The notes beneath the pieces were generated by a model that saw only the letters and a program-made list of their open reading frames with translations, made no database searches and was not told the DNA's origin. Made by a program: the position numbers and the translations under genes. A stretch of 34,424 nucleotides of DNA from Phenylobacterium sp. (GTDB lineage Bacteria > Pseudomonadota > Alphaproteobacteria > Caulobacterales > Caulobacteraceae): assembly GCF_030646615.1 (NCBI RefSeq), contig NZ_JAUSLG010000016.1:1-34424 (forward strand), in the 5' to 3' direction. Each line of letters opens with the position of its first letter. The first letter of the stretch is position 1. Shown here piece by piece: positions 27,140 through 34,424 of the stretch.

Positions 27140-27760
27140 ATGGCGACAGGGGCGGCGAACAGTCAGGCGGTGTGGAGCGCCATTGTCCTGGCCGCTGGGG
27201 CGGGCCGGCGGTTCGGCGGCCGCAAGCTGCTGGCGCCGTTCGAAGGCGGCGCGCTGCTCGACGGCGCGCTGAGGGCGGCCTTCGCCAGCCCGGCCTCGAC
27301 GGTCATCCTGGTGACGGGGTCAGAGGCAGACGAGGTGGCGGCGGCCGCGAGGGCCTGGGCGGAACGCCAGGGCGCGGGCGACCGGCTGCACATCATCCAC
27401 GCCGCCGACCACGCCGAGGGCATGGGCGCCTCCCTGCGGGCCGGCGCCGCAGCCCTGCCGGCGGACAGCGCCGGCGCCTTCGTCTTCCTGGGGGACATGC
27501 CGAGGGTCCCTGCCGCCGTACTGCCCCGCCTGGTCGAGGCGGTGGGAGCTGGCGCAGCCGCAGCGGCCCCGGTCTGCGACGGCCGCCGCGGGCACCCGGT
27601 GCTGTTCGCCGCCGAGCTGTACGCCCCCCTACGCCAGGCCGCCGGCGACGAAGGCGCCCGCGCCGCGCTCTTGGGCCTCGGCCCCCGCCTGGCCCTCATC
27701 GAAACCGACGACAAGGGCGTCCTGTTCGACGTCGACCGGCCGGAGGATCTGGCCCCCTAG
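27140..27760 (+). CDS. molybdenum cofactor cytidylyltransferase, MocA-like
   Basis: A nucleotidyltransferase of the MobA/MocA fold. It probably adds CMP to Mo-molybdopterin, giving the dinucleotide cofactor used by xanthine-oxidase-family enzymes of bacteria. Seen: [20 protein letters not shown] (nucleotide loop), [21 protein letters not shown] with the metal-binding Asp, and GRRGHPVLF. The C-terminus ends VDRPEDLAP. 206 residues fits. ATG 27140 leaves 31 bases to moaA; GTG 27170 is a possible shorter start. Its stop codon shares the palindrome CTAG with the stop of the hydrolase-type large subunit on the other strand. MocA rather than MobA is inferred from the neighbouring enzyme. Confidence 0.85.
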   Translation: MATGAANSQAVWSAIVLAAGAGRRFGGRKLLAPFEGGALLDGALRAAFASPASTVILVTGSEADEVAAAARAWAERQGAGDRLHIIHAADHAEGMGASLRAGAAALPADSAGAFVFLGDMPRVPAAVLPRLVEAVGAGAAAAAPVCDGRRGHPVLFAAELYAPLRQAAGDEGARAALLGLGPRLALIETDDKGVLFDVDRPEDLAP

Positions 27761-29964
27761 GCCTTCACAAACGGCTGGGCGGTGATCGCTTCGCCAGTCA
27801 GGGCCAGGAGCGCATTGGCCACGGCCGGGCCGATCACCGGGGTGCCGGGTTCGCCGACGCCGGTGGGGTGGGCGCCGGCCGGCTGGGCGAGGATATAGGT
27901 CTCGACCGTCGGGGCTTCGTTGTGGCGCAGCACCCGGTAGGTGTCGAAATTGGTCTGGTCCACCCGGCCTTCGGTGAGGGTCACCTCGCCATAGAGGGCG
28001 GCCGACAGCCCGTAGCAGGTCCCGCCCTCCATCTGGGCGGCGATCTGGTTCGGCGAAATGGCCGTGCCGCAGTCGATGGCGGTGACCACCCGGCCGACCT
28101 TGGGCTCGCCATTCTCCATCTTGACCTCGGCCACCTGGGCGACGACCGAGCCGAAGCATTCGTGCACCGCCACGCCGCGGGTCCAGCCCTCGGGCGCAGG
28201 CTCGGCCCAGCCGGACTTCTCCACCGCCAGGTCGAGGACGGCCAGGTGCCGCCTGGCGTCGGCCTTCTGATAGAGGGCGCGGCGGTAGTCGACCGGGTCC
28301 TGGCCGGCCCTGCGGGCCAGCTGGTCGATGGTGTGCTCCATGACATAGGCCGTGTGGGTCGCGCCCACTGAACGCCACCAGAGCACCGGTACGCCGATGT
28401 CCGGGGTCAGCAGCTGGGCGTCCACATGGGGGGTGGCCGCAAGGTAGGGCGAGCCCTTGGCCCCCTCGACCGCGGTCTCGTCGACCCCGCCGCCGCCGAA
28501 GGGCGCGCCCTTCATGATCGACTGGGTGACGATGCGGTGGCTCCAGGCGCGGGGATAGCCCTCCGCGTCGGTGACCACCTTGACCCGATGGTGGACCAGG
28601 GGCCGGAAATAGCCCGCCGCCATGTCGTCCTCGCGGGTCCAGACCAGCTTCACCGGCCGGTTCTTGCCGACCTTCCTGGCGATCTCGACGCACTCCACCA
28701 CGAAGTCGGACTGGAAGTTGGCCCGCCGGCCAAAGGAGCCGCCGGCCGGCAGGGTCTCGATCTCCACCGAACCGGGCAGGTTGAGGACGACCTTGGCCAC
28801 ATTGAGCTGGTCCAGGGTCGGCCCCTGGGAGGCGAAGGTGAGCCTGGCCTGGTTGCCCGAAACCTGGGCCACGCAGTTCATGGGCTCCATGGTGGCGTGG
28901 GCCAGATAAGGGAAGTCGTAACCGATCTCCAGCGCCTCGCCCTGGGCCGCGCCTTGCATCTGGCCAGCCACGTCGCCCCGGCTCTCGAAGGCCTGCCATG
29001 ACTCGCCTTCGGCCAGGGCGGCCGAACCGTCGGTCAGCCCCTGGAAGCGGGTGAGGATGTCGGCGGAGCTGCGGGTCTCGGCCTTGGCCTCGTCCCAGGT
29101 GACGGTCAGCGCGTCGCGGCCCTGCCTGGCGGCCCAGGTATTGTCGGCCACCACGGCGACGCCGGTGGGAATTTCATAGACCTCGACCACGCCGGGCACG
29201 GCCTTGGCTGCGGCGGCGTCGAAGCTCGCCACCCTGGCGCCGAAGCGGGGCGGGTGGGCGACCATGGCCACAAGCAGGTTCTCGGCCTGGACGTCCATGG
29301 TGAAGCGGGTCTCGCCGGTGCTCTTGGCGCGGCTGTCCTTGCGCCGCACCCGGTCGGTCCCGATCAGGGTGAAGCGGGCCGGGTCCTTCAGGGTCGGCTC
29401 GGCCGGCGGGGTGATCTTGGCCGCATCCGGCAGCAGCTCGCGGAAGTCGGCGGTGCGGCCAGAGGCGGCGTGGCTGACCACCCCATTCTCCACGGTGATC
29501 TCGCTGACCGCGACGTCCCAGCGCGCGGCCGCAGCCTGGACGAACATGGCCCGGGCGGCGGCGCCGGCCTTGCGCAGCTGATCCCAGGAATTGTTGATCG
29601 CCGACGAGCCGCCGGTCAGCTGCGCGCCCATGGCCCCGTTGGCGTAGAGCTTGGCGTTGGCGGGCGCGTGCTCCCAGCCGACGCGGGTCCAGTCGGCGTC
29701 CAGCTCCTCGGCGACGATGGCCGCCAGGCCCGCATGGTTGCCCTGGCCGAACTCGATATGCTTGCAGACCACGCTGACCGCCCCGTCGGGGGCGATCTTC
29801 ACGAAGGGGCCGAAGGCGCCGACTTCGCCCTCGGCGCCCAGCGCCATCAGGCTGGTCGGCGAGCAGCCCACCAGCAGGGCGCCGCCAGCGGCGGTGGCGG
29901 TGACGATCACATCGCGGCGGGAGGGGCCGGCCTGGGCGCGGCGACGGTCAAAGGGTGCGTTCAT
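27757..29964 (-). CDS. molybdenum hydroxylase large subunit, Tat-exported (IorB/aldehyde-oxidase type)
   Basis: Molybdenum-binding subunit of a xanthine-oxidase-family hydroxylase resembling isoquinoline 1-oxidoreductase beta subunit and membrane-side aldehyde dehydrogenases; the substrate is unknown. The N-terminus has a twin-arginine signal (SRRDVI with Arg16-Arg17, then a hydrophobic stretch and GCS), so the enzyme is probably periplasmic and folded before export. Two repeats of the Mo-binding domain are seen ([15 protein letters not shown]; then [17 protein letters not shown] and [16 protein letters not shown]); the catalytic Glu is Glu705 in GVGEPG. The frame continues upstream, but ATG 29964 begins the Tat signal. 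20 bases separate it from the small subunit. Confidence 0.93.
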   Translation of the reverse strand: MNAPFDRRRAQAGPSRRDVIVTATAAGGALLVGCSPTSLMALGAEGEVGAFGPFVKIAPDGAVSVVCKHIEFGQGNHAGLAAIVAEELDADWTRVGWEHAPANAKLYANGAMGAQLTGGSSAINNSWDQLRKAGAAARAMFVQAAAARWDVAVSEITVENGVVSHAASGRTADFRELLPDAAKITPPAEPTLKDPARFTLIGTDRVRRKDSRAKSTGETRFTMDVQAENLLVAMVAHPPRFGARVASFDAAAAKAVPGVVEVYEIPTGVAVVADNTWAARQGRDALTVTWDEAKAETRSSADILTRFQGLTDGSAALAEGESWQAFESRGDVAGQMQGAAQGEALEIGYDFPYLAHATMEPMNCVAQVSGNQARLTFASQGPTLDQLNVAKVVLNLPGSVEIETLPAGGSFGRRANFQSDFVVECVEIARKVGKNRPVKLVWTREDDMAAGYFRPLVHHRVKVVTDAEGYPRAWSHRIVTQSIMKGAPFGGGGVDETAVEGAKGSPYLAATPHVDAQLLTPDIGVPVLWWRSVGATHTAYVMEHTIDQLARRAGQDPVDYRRALYQKADARRHLAVLDLAVEKSGWAEPAPEGWTRGVAVHECFGSVVAQVAEVKMENGEPKVGRVVTAIDCGTAISPNQIAAQMEGGTCYGLSAALYGEVTLTEGRVDQTNFDTYRVLRHNEAPTVETYILAQPAGAHPTGVGEPGTPVIGPAVANALLALTGEAITAQPFVKA

Positions 29965-29984
29965 GGCTGTCTGGCCCCGCCGGT

Positions 29985-30461
29985 TCAGGCTTGAGTCTGG
30001 GTGTCGGCGGCGGGCGTCTGGCCGGCCGCGTCCTTGATCGCCGCGTGGATGCGCTGATAGGCGCCGCAGCGGCAGATGTTGCCGCTCATGGCCGCGTCGA
30101 TCTCCTCGTCCGTGGGCTGGGGCGACTGCTCCAGCAGGGCCACGGCCGACATGATCTGGCCCGACTGGCAGTAGCCGCACTGGGGCACGTCCAGCCTGAC
30201 CCAGGCCTCCTGCAGCCGGTGGTCGCCCCCCAGCCCTTCGATGGTGGTGATCTTGGCGCCGGCCACCGCCGCGATAGGGGTCAGGCACGAGCGGATCGGG
30301 GCGCCGTCGGCCAGCACCGTACAGGCGCCGCATTGGGCGATCCCGCAGCCATACTTGGTTCCGGTCAGGCCCAGTTCATCCCGGAGAACCCACAAGAGCG
30401 GCGTGTCGTCCGCCGCCTGCACAGAAAGCGGCTTTCCATTCACGTCCAGCGTCGCAGCCAT
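29985..30461 (-). CDS. molybdenum hydroxylase 2Fe-2S small subunit (IorA type)
   Basis: Carries electrons from the Mo site through two [2Fe-2S] clusters. The N-terminal plant-ferredoxin-type cluster uses CGIAQCGAC and Cys59; the C-terminal four-helix cluster uses CGYCQSG (Cys95, Cys98) and NICRCGAY (Cys130, Cys132). 158 residues, with a short extra Gln/Thr/Ala-rich tail. It has no signal peptide and probably rides out with the Tat-tagged large subunit. AGGGGA precedes ATG 30461 by six bases. No FAD subunit is encoded nearby, which fits use of a cytochrome as acceptor. Confidence 0.95.
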   Translation of the reverse strand: MAATLDVNGKPLSVQAADDTPLLWVLRDELGLTGTKYGCGIAQCGACTVLADGAPIRSCLTPIAAVAGAKITTIEGLGGDHRLQEAWVRLDVPQCGYCQSGQIMSAVALLEQSPQPTDEEIDAAMSGNICRCGAYQRIHAAIKDAAGQTPAADTQTQA

Positions 30462-30633
30462 GGCTTTCCCCTGATCGACCGTCCAGCTTCACCTTGAACA
30501 TAATGCTGTAGGCGTCGAAGCGTAAGTGTCGCCGAGCCAAAGGGTGAGGCTCCTGGCCTTCGGCCCTGTCATCGGGCTGAGGCTCGCCTATGTTTGAAAT
30601 GGGCCGTGCGGCCAGAACCATCCGGAGACCTTG

Positions 30634-30999
30634 ATGATCCGTCCCGCTCTTCCCGCCCTGGCGGGCCTCGCCCTGGCCGCGGGCCTCGCCGTCGCCGCCC
30701 CGTCGCAGGCGGCTGATGGCGCGCGGCTGTTCAACCTGCAGTGCAAGACCTGCCATGGGGACAAGAGCACGCCCATGGGGCCGGCCCTGGCGGGCGTCGC
30801 CGGCGCCGACATCGCCGGGCGCGATGACTTCACCTATTCGGCCGGCCTCAAGGCCAAGACCGGAACCTGGACCGACGCGGCCCTGGACGCCTATCTGGCG
30901 AAGCCGATGGCCTTTGCCCCGGGCACGCGCATGATGGTCGCCGTTCCCAACGCCGAGAACCGCGCGGCCATCGTGACCTATCTGAAGACGCTCAAATGA
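30634..30999 (+). CDS. c-type cytochrome, class I, exported
   Basis: A small electron carrier of the periplasm. It has a signal peptide (residues 1-27, ending SQA), one haem site CKTCH (Cys37, Cys40, His41), and a C-terminal Met ligand, Met100 or Met101 in GTRMM. The mature size is about 94 residues, as in cytochrome c552/c550 types. GGAG stands six bases before ATG 30634 (a TTG codon directly precedes it). It is divergent from the hydroxylase small-subunit gene, with 172 bases between, making it the likely electron acceptor of that FAD-less enzyme. Its stop overlaps the next gene. Confidence 0.93.
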   Translation: MIRPALPALAGLALAAGLAVAAPSQAADGARLFNLQCKTCHGDKSTPMGPALAGVAGADIAGRDDFTYSAGLKAKTGTWTDAALDAYLAKPMAFAPGTRMMVAVPNAENRAAIVTYLKTLK

Positions 31000-31367
31000 C
31001 TTCCCCCGTCCGTCTTGTGCTGAGCGTCGGTCTGCTGGGCCTCAGCCTTGCGGCCTGCTCCACCGTCGGCCCGCCCGCTGCGGCGCCGGCCTTTTCGGGC
31101 GGCCGGGTCAGCGTCAGCCCCGAAGACGCCACCGACGCGCCCATGAGCTATACCTGCCAGGGCGGCAAACGCTTTGTCGCAGCCTACGCCCTGTCGGGCG
31201 AGCATGTGGTGGTCCAGGCGGGCGGGCGATCCTACCGGCTGCCCCATGCGGCCTCGGCGTCGGGCGCGCGGTTCTCCGGCGGCGGGGTCGATCTCTTTAC
31301 CCAGGGCGTGGAGGCCACCCTCGACGGGGCGGCCGGGGCGCCCTATCGGGCCTGCAAAACAGGCTGA
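30996..31367 (+). CDS. lipoprotein with MliC-like (lysozyme inhibitor) domain
   Basis: The 123-residue product has a type II signal peptide with lipobox LAAC (Cys21), so it is an outer- or inner-membrane lipoprotein. The mature part has the pattern of the MliC/PliC domain: YTCQGGKRFVAAYALSGEHV, the SASGARFSGGGVDLFTQG loop and the closing YRACKTG with a paired cysteine. In the family this domain inhibits C-type lysozymes. ATG 30996 overlaps the cytochrome stop (ATGA), so the two are translationally coupled, which is an unexpected pairing. Confidence 0.8.
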   Translation: MTSPVRLVLSVGLLGLSLAACSTVGPPAAAPAFSGGRVSVSPEDATDAPMSYTCQGGKRFVAAYALSGEHVVVQAGGRSYRLPHAASASGARFSGGGVDLFTQGVEATLDGAAGAPYRACKTG

Positions 31368-31382
31368 CAAGGAGCTGCACGC

Positions 31383-32279
31383 TTGGACGCCTTCCCCGCC
31401 TATTTCCCCCTGGCCGGCGCCAAGATCGTCGTGTCTGGCTCAGGCGAGGGCGCCGAGGCCAAGGCCCGGCTGTTCGACGGCTCTCCGGCCCGGCTGGTTC
31501 GCGTCAAGGGGCCGGAAGCCTTTCTGGCGGGGACCTATGCGGGGGCGAGCCTGGTCTTCGTGGCCAGCCCCGATGACCTCTTCGTCCAGGCCGCGGTCAC
31601 CGCCGCCCGGGCCGCCCATGTCCCGGTCAATGTGGTCGACCGTCCGAGCCTCTGCGACTTCACCACGCCCGCCGTGATCGACCGCGGCGAGGTGGTGGCC
31701 GCCGTGGGCACCGGCGGCGCCTCGCCCATGCTGGCGACCCTGCTGCGCAACACCATCGAGGCCCGCATCCCCGAGGGGACCGGCCGGATCGCCGCCCTGT
31801 TCCGCAAGATGCAGGATGAGGTGCGCGAAGCCCTGCCCGACCTGCCTCGGCGGCGGACCTTCCTGCGCAAGGCCCTGGAGGGACCAGCCGCCGATGCGGC
31901 CCTGGCCGGCAATATGGAGGCCGCCGAGGCGCTGCTGCGCCAGGCCCTGAGCGAGGACGGCCCCCAGGCCGGACGTCTGCAGTTCGTGGCCGGCCGCGGG
32001 CCTGCCGACCTGCTGACCCTGCGCGCCAGCCGCGTGCTGGCCGCCGCCGATGTGCTGGTGGTCCCCGCCGACGCCGACCGCGACGTCCTGGGCCTGGCCC
32101 GCCGCGACGCCGAGCGTCTGGAGCCTGACGAAGCGACGCCCGAACGGCTGATCGCCCTGGTGGGGGAGGGGCTGAAGGTCGCCTGCCTCATCACCGCGGC
32201 CCCCGACCCTGCCGCGCTGCGCGCCTATGCGGAGGCCGGCCTTGAGGTCGAGGTCCTGCTAGCCGCGCCGCAGGGCTGA
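31383..32279 (+). CDS. cysG: siroheme synthase N-terminal (precorrin-2 dehydrogenase) with truncated methyltransferase domain
   Basis: Expected role: NAD-dependent oxidation of precorrin-2 and iron insertion to make siroheme. The CysG-B part is clear (1-190): FPLAGAKIVVSGSGEGA dinucleotide site, NVVDRPSLCDFTTPAVIDRG, then TGGASPMLATLLR, followed by the helical ferrochelatase/dimerisation region. From residue 198 a uroporphyrinogen methyltransferase start appears (GRLQFVAGRGPADLLTLRA), but the domain ends after about 100 residues: the RLKGGDPFxFGRG core is replaced by ACLITAAPDP and the rest is missing. So methylation must come from another protein. Start TTG 31383 with AAGGAG eight bases upstream. 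Confidence 0.87.
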   Translation: MDAFPAYFPLAGAKIVVSGSGEGAEAKARLFDGSPARLVRVKGPEAFLAGTYAGASLVFVASPDDLFVQAAVTAARAAHVPVNVVDRPSLCDFTTPAVIDRGEVVAAVGTGGASPMLATLLRNTIEARIPEGTGRIAALFRKMQDEVREALPDLPRRRTFLRKALEGPAADAALAGNMEAAEALLRQALSEDGPQAGRLQFVAGRGPADLLTLRASRVLAAADVLVVPADADRDVLGLARRDAERLEPDEATPERLIALVGEGLKVACLITAAPDPAALRAYAEAGLEVEVLLAAPQG

Positions 32280-32295
32280 CGCCCGGGGGGCGGGC

Positions 32296-33951
32296 TCAGT
32301 CCAGGGGCTTGCCCTTGGTCTCGGGCAGGAACAGGCAGACCACCACGCTGATGGCGGTGAAGATCACCGGGTACCAGAGGCCGGAATAGATGTTGCCCGT
32401 CGCCGTCACGATGGCGAAGGCGCTGAACGGCACGAAGCCCCCGACCCAGCCGGTGCCGATATGATAGGGCAGGGACATGGCCGTATAGCGGATACGGGTG
32501 GGGAAGAGCTCCACCAGGGCCGCGGCCATGGGCCCATAGAGCGCCGTGGCCGCGACCACGAAGATCATCAATATGCCGAAGACGGCGGGCAGGTTGGTTC
32601 GCGCGGGATCGGCGACGGCCGGATAGCCGTTGTCGGCCAGGGCCTGGCGGATCTGGCCGTCCACCTGGGCGCGCACGGTCTTCAGGCCGGCGGCGTCGAG
32701 GCGCGAGCCGTCCGCCGACACCACCACGGTCTGGCCAATCCGCACCTCGGCGCCCGCGCCCGCCGGTGCGGCGAGGTTCTCATAGGAGACCCCGGCATTG
32801 GCCAGGCTGGTCTTGGCGATGTCGCAGGCCGAGGTGAACTGGGCCCGGCCGATGGGATCGAACTGCAGGGCGCAGTCGGCCGGGTCGGCGAAGACCACGA
32901 CAGGCGTCGAGGCTTGAGCCTCGGCGAGCGCCGGGTTGGCCGCCAGGGTCAGGGCCTTGAAGCCCGGGAAGAAGGCCAGCAGGGCGAGCGTCATGCCAAA
33001 CCACATGACCCATTTGCGGCCCACCCGGTCCGACAGCCAGGCGAACATCACATAGAGGGGCGCGCTGGCCAGGGTGGCGCAGATCATCAGGGTGTTCACC
33101 GTCGCCGGCTCCACCTTCAGGAACCGCTCCAGGAAGATCTGCACGTAGAAGAAGGTGGTGTACCAGACCGCGCCCTGGGCGCTCATGAAGGCGAACAGCA
33201 CCAGCAGTACGATCTTCAGATTGGGCCACTGGCCGAAGGCCTCGGCGAAGGGCGCCTTGGTCTGCTCGCCGGCGGCCTTCAGGCGGGCGAAGCTGGGGCT
33301 CTCGGCCAGCTTCAGGCGCATGAAGATCGACACCGCCAGCAGGCCCGCTGACAGCAGGAAGGGGACCCGCCAGCCCCAGGCGGCGAAGGCCTCTTCCCCC
33401 AGGAGGCGGCGGGTCACCAGGATGACGCCCAGGGCGCCGATCAGGCCGAAGGCGGCCGAGGCCTGAATCCAGCTGGTATGCTCGCCCCGACGGTGGGCCG
33501 GCGCATGTTCGGCCACATAGATGGCCGCCCCGCCATATTCGCCGCCCAGCGCCAGGCCCTGGAGGATGCGCAGCACGATCAGCAGGGCAGGGCCCACGAG
33601 ACCGGCCTGGGCGTAGGTCGGCAGGAAGCCGATGGCCAGGGTGGCGCCGCCCATCAGGGTGACGGTCACCAGGAAGGCGGCCTTGCGCCCGACAAGGTCG
33701 CCCATCCGGCCGAAGATCAGCGCGCCCAGGGGCCGGAAGGCGAAGCCGGCGCCGAACAGGGCCAGGGCCGCCACCAGACCTGCCGTCTCGTTCAGACCGG
33801 CGAAGAAGTTGCGCGAGATGATCGAGGCCAGCGCCCCGAAGATGAAGAAGTCGTACCACTCGAAGGCCGTGCCGGCCGAGGAGGCCACGACCACGGTGCG
33901 CATGGACGGCGCGCCCGCCACTTTACCCTCGGATATCGTCTTGTCGCTCAC
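32296..33951 (-). CDS. MHS-type major facilitator transporter with large loop insertion
   Basis: A proton-coupled uptake transporter of the metabolite:H+ symporter branch; the substrate is unknown (organic acid or osmolyte in relatives). Seen: the family start GTAFEWYDFFIFG, the loop 2-3 motif GRMGDLVGRKAAF, RILQGLALGGEYGGAA, LPLLL-like helices throughout, and the terminal LPETKGKPLD. It is 551 residues, about 100 longer than usual, because of a soluble insert at about residues 337-452 with two cysteines between late helices. GTG 33960 lies one base from GGGGAG, so the in-frame GTG 33951 (10 bases away) is preferred. It ends 16 bases from the convergent cysG stop. Confidence 0.9.
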   Translation of the reverse strand: MSDKTISEGKVAGAPSMRTVVVASSAGTAFEWYDFFIFGALASIISRNFFAGLNETAGLVAALALFGAGFAFRPLGALIFGRMGDLVGRKAAFLVTVTLMGGATLAIGFLPTYAQAGLVGPALLIVLRILQGLALGGEYGGAAIYVAEHAPAHRRGEHTSWIQASAAFGLIGALGVILVTRRLLGEEAFAAWGWRVPFLLSAGLLAVSIFMRLKLAESPSFARLKAAGEQTKAPFAEAFGQWPNLKIVLLVLFAFMSAQGAVWYTTFFYVQIFLERFLKVEPATVNTLMICATLASAPLYVMFAWLSDRVGRKWVMWFGMTLALLAFFPGFKALTLAANPALAEAQASTPVVVFADPADCALQFDPIGRAQFTSACDIAKTSLANAGVSYENLAAPAGAGAEVRIGQTVVVSADGSRLDAAGLKTVRAQVDGQIRQALADNGYPAVADPARTNLPAVFGILMIFVVAATALYGPMAAALVELFPTRIRYTAMSLPYHIGTGWVGGFVPFSAFAIVTATGNIYSGLWYPVIFTAISVVVCLFLPETKGKPLD

Positions 33952-34246
33952 GGTCGTCACGCTCCCCAGCCCGATCGAGGGTCAAGCTGTAACACCGGTC
34001 TGTGAGGGCGAGGAAGTGGTCCTGACGCCTGGGCCTCAAGGCAAACGCGCGCCCTTTCATGAGGCCGGCGCGCCGGGGCTGAGGTCTCGCCGCCCAAGCC
34101 TGGCGATCTATCTGCCAAGGGCCCCAAGATTGGCGGGCCCGCCGTTCAGGCCCCAGAACACTGAACGGAAAGGGCAATTCCCACTGCGCAGCCGGAATTG
34201 CCCGAAACCCACACCGGCGTTGTCGCAAAAAGTCGCAAAAGGCTGA
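33952..34246. other. non-coding gap between transporter and rRNA promoter, with tandem hairpins
   Basis: No convincing gene. It holds a 12-base palindrome GGCGGGCCCGCC (about 34132-34143), a perfect 8-bp inverted repeat CCGTTCAG/CTGAACGG (34142-34168) and a perfect 10-bp inverted repeat GGGCAATTCC/GGAATTGCCC (34172-34203). These stand directly upstream of the rRNA promoter and might stop read-through into it or bind regulators. An opposite-strand frame over the area has no recognisable domain. Confidence 0.7.
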
Positions 34247-34275
34247 TTGACAGGTTCGGGGGTGGCGACTAGATA
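34221..34275 (+). promoter_or_regulatory. strong rRNA operon promoter with A-tract upstream element
   Basis: TTGACA (34247-34252), exact 17-base spacer, TAGATA (34270-34275), with a GC-rich discriminator after it. Upstream, A5 (34227-34231) and A4 (34237-34240) tracts are repeated in a 10-base period as a GTCGCAAAA direct repeat, which is typical of UP elements. The TTGACA box is consensus. Confidence 0.85.
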
Positions 34276-34424
34276 CGCCGCTCCTCGCCGGGGCCGAAAG
34301 GTTGGCGGGGCTGGCGGAAGCCGGTTTGGTCTTTGACATTGTTGAATTGGAAAGAGAACCGCAGGCGGCGGTGTTCTGGCGATGGTTCTTAGGAACTGTC
34401 TGGACGCTGACGAACTCTGCGGTC
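34276..34424 (+). ncRNA. rRNA operon leader with boxA (16S gene just beyond the window)
   Basis: Downstream of the promoter comes a structured GC-rich leader, then TGGTCTTTGACA (34327-34338), a match to boxA of rRNA antitermination sites (TGCTCTTTRACA), followed by TTGTTGAATTGGAAAGAGAA, a run typical of alphaproteobacterial 16S leaders. The window ends before any 16S sequence, so the rRNA genes themselves are not seen. Confidence 0.8.

Noticed and set aside
27629..28999. 456-codon minus-strand frame inside the Mo hydroxylase large-subunit gene, in another frame
   Set aside because: Gly/Arg/Pro-rich frame-shifted product without motifs; the overlapping frame has the twin-arginine signal and Mo-binding residues.
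33632..34246. 204-codon plus-strand frame overlapping the transporter start and running into the gap
   Set aside because: Mostly antisense to the MHS transporter; no domain, no ribosome-binding site, and it crosses the palindrome cluster.

Overview
The window is GC-rich, densely packed chromosomal DNA from an alphaproteobacterium, most likely Caulobacterales (Caulobacter or Phenylobacterium type). This is inferred from protein character, the very short ATP synthase epsilon subunit, the gene set rplU-rpmA-obgE-proB-proA-nadD-rsfS-rlmH-envC-ctpA, and GANTC sites inside intergenic repeats. No phage, IS element, CRISPR array or tRNA was seen. Species cannot be fixed from the sequence alone.

Layout. 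(1) 1-2737: the 3' end of the ATP synthase operon (atpD, atpC), an exported protein of unknown function and a convergent alpha/beta hydrolase. (2) 2749-6593, minus strand: a composite palindromic repeat, rppH, a divergent polysaccharide deacetylase, alanine dehydrogenase and the transglycosylase mtgA. (3) 6684-9176: nitroreductase, a WD40-like protein and an exbD without exbB. (4) 9202-11421: a divergent metal-homeostasis pair, a His-rich CobW/COG0523 GTPase and a DmeF-like CDF transporter, with a perfect Zur-box-like palindrome between them. (5) 11395-20962, plus strand: the rplU-rpmA ribosomal operon with promoter, leader hairpin and terminator, then GNAT, obgE, proB, a divergent proA, nadD, rsfS (apparently CTG-started), rlmH, an envC-like LytM factor and ctpA. 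(6) 20963-22071: a structured, repeat-bearing gap and an aldo/keto reductase-like protein that has lost its catalytic residues. (7) 22176-30999: a molybdenum block with xdhC, the minus-strand operon moaA-moaD-moaE-moaB-moaC-moeA, mocA, and a Tat-exported molybdenum hydroxylase (2Fe-2S small subunit plus Mo large subunit) beside a c-type cytochrome. (8) 30996-33951: an MliC-like lipoprotein, a siroheme synthase with a cut-down methyltransferase domain, and an MHS-type transporter. (9) 33952-34424: tandem hairpins, then a strong rRNA-type promoter with A-tract upstream element and boxA; the window stops in the leader just before a 16S rRNA gene.

How the parts work together. Region 7 is a nearly self-contained molybdenum-enzyme module: moaA/C/D/E/B and moeA make Mo-molybdopterin, MocA adds CMP to give the cytosine dinucleotide form used by this hydroxylase class, XdhC would sulfurate and insert the cofactor, and the exported cytochrome is the obvious electron acceptor. 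Region 5 is a conserved growth and envelope cluster covering ribosome assembly, proline synthesis, NAD synthesis and cell-wall remodelling. Its usual partners (deacetylase and rppH) lie 15 kb away on the other strand, which suggests an inversion. No wholly new defence or mobile system was found. The best leads are the Zur-type control site, the dispersed GANTC-carrying repeat, the catalytically empty AKR protein, the truncated siroheme synthase, the CTG start of rsfS, and the molybdenum module.
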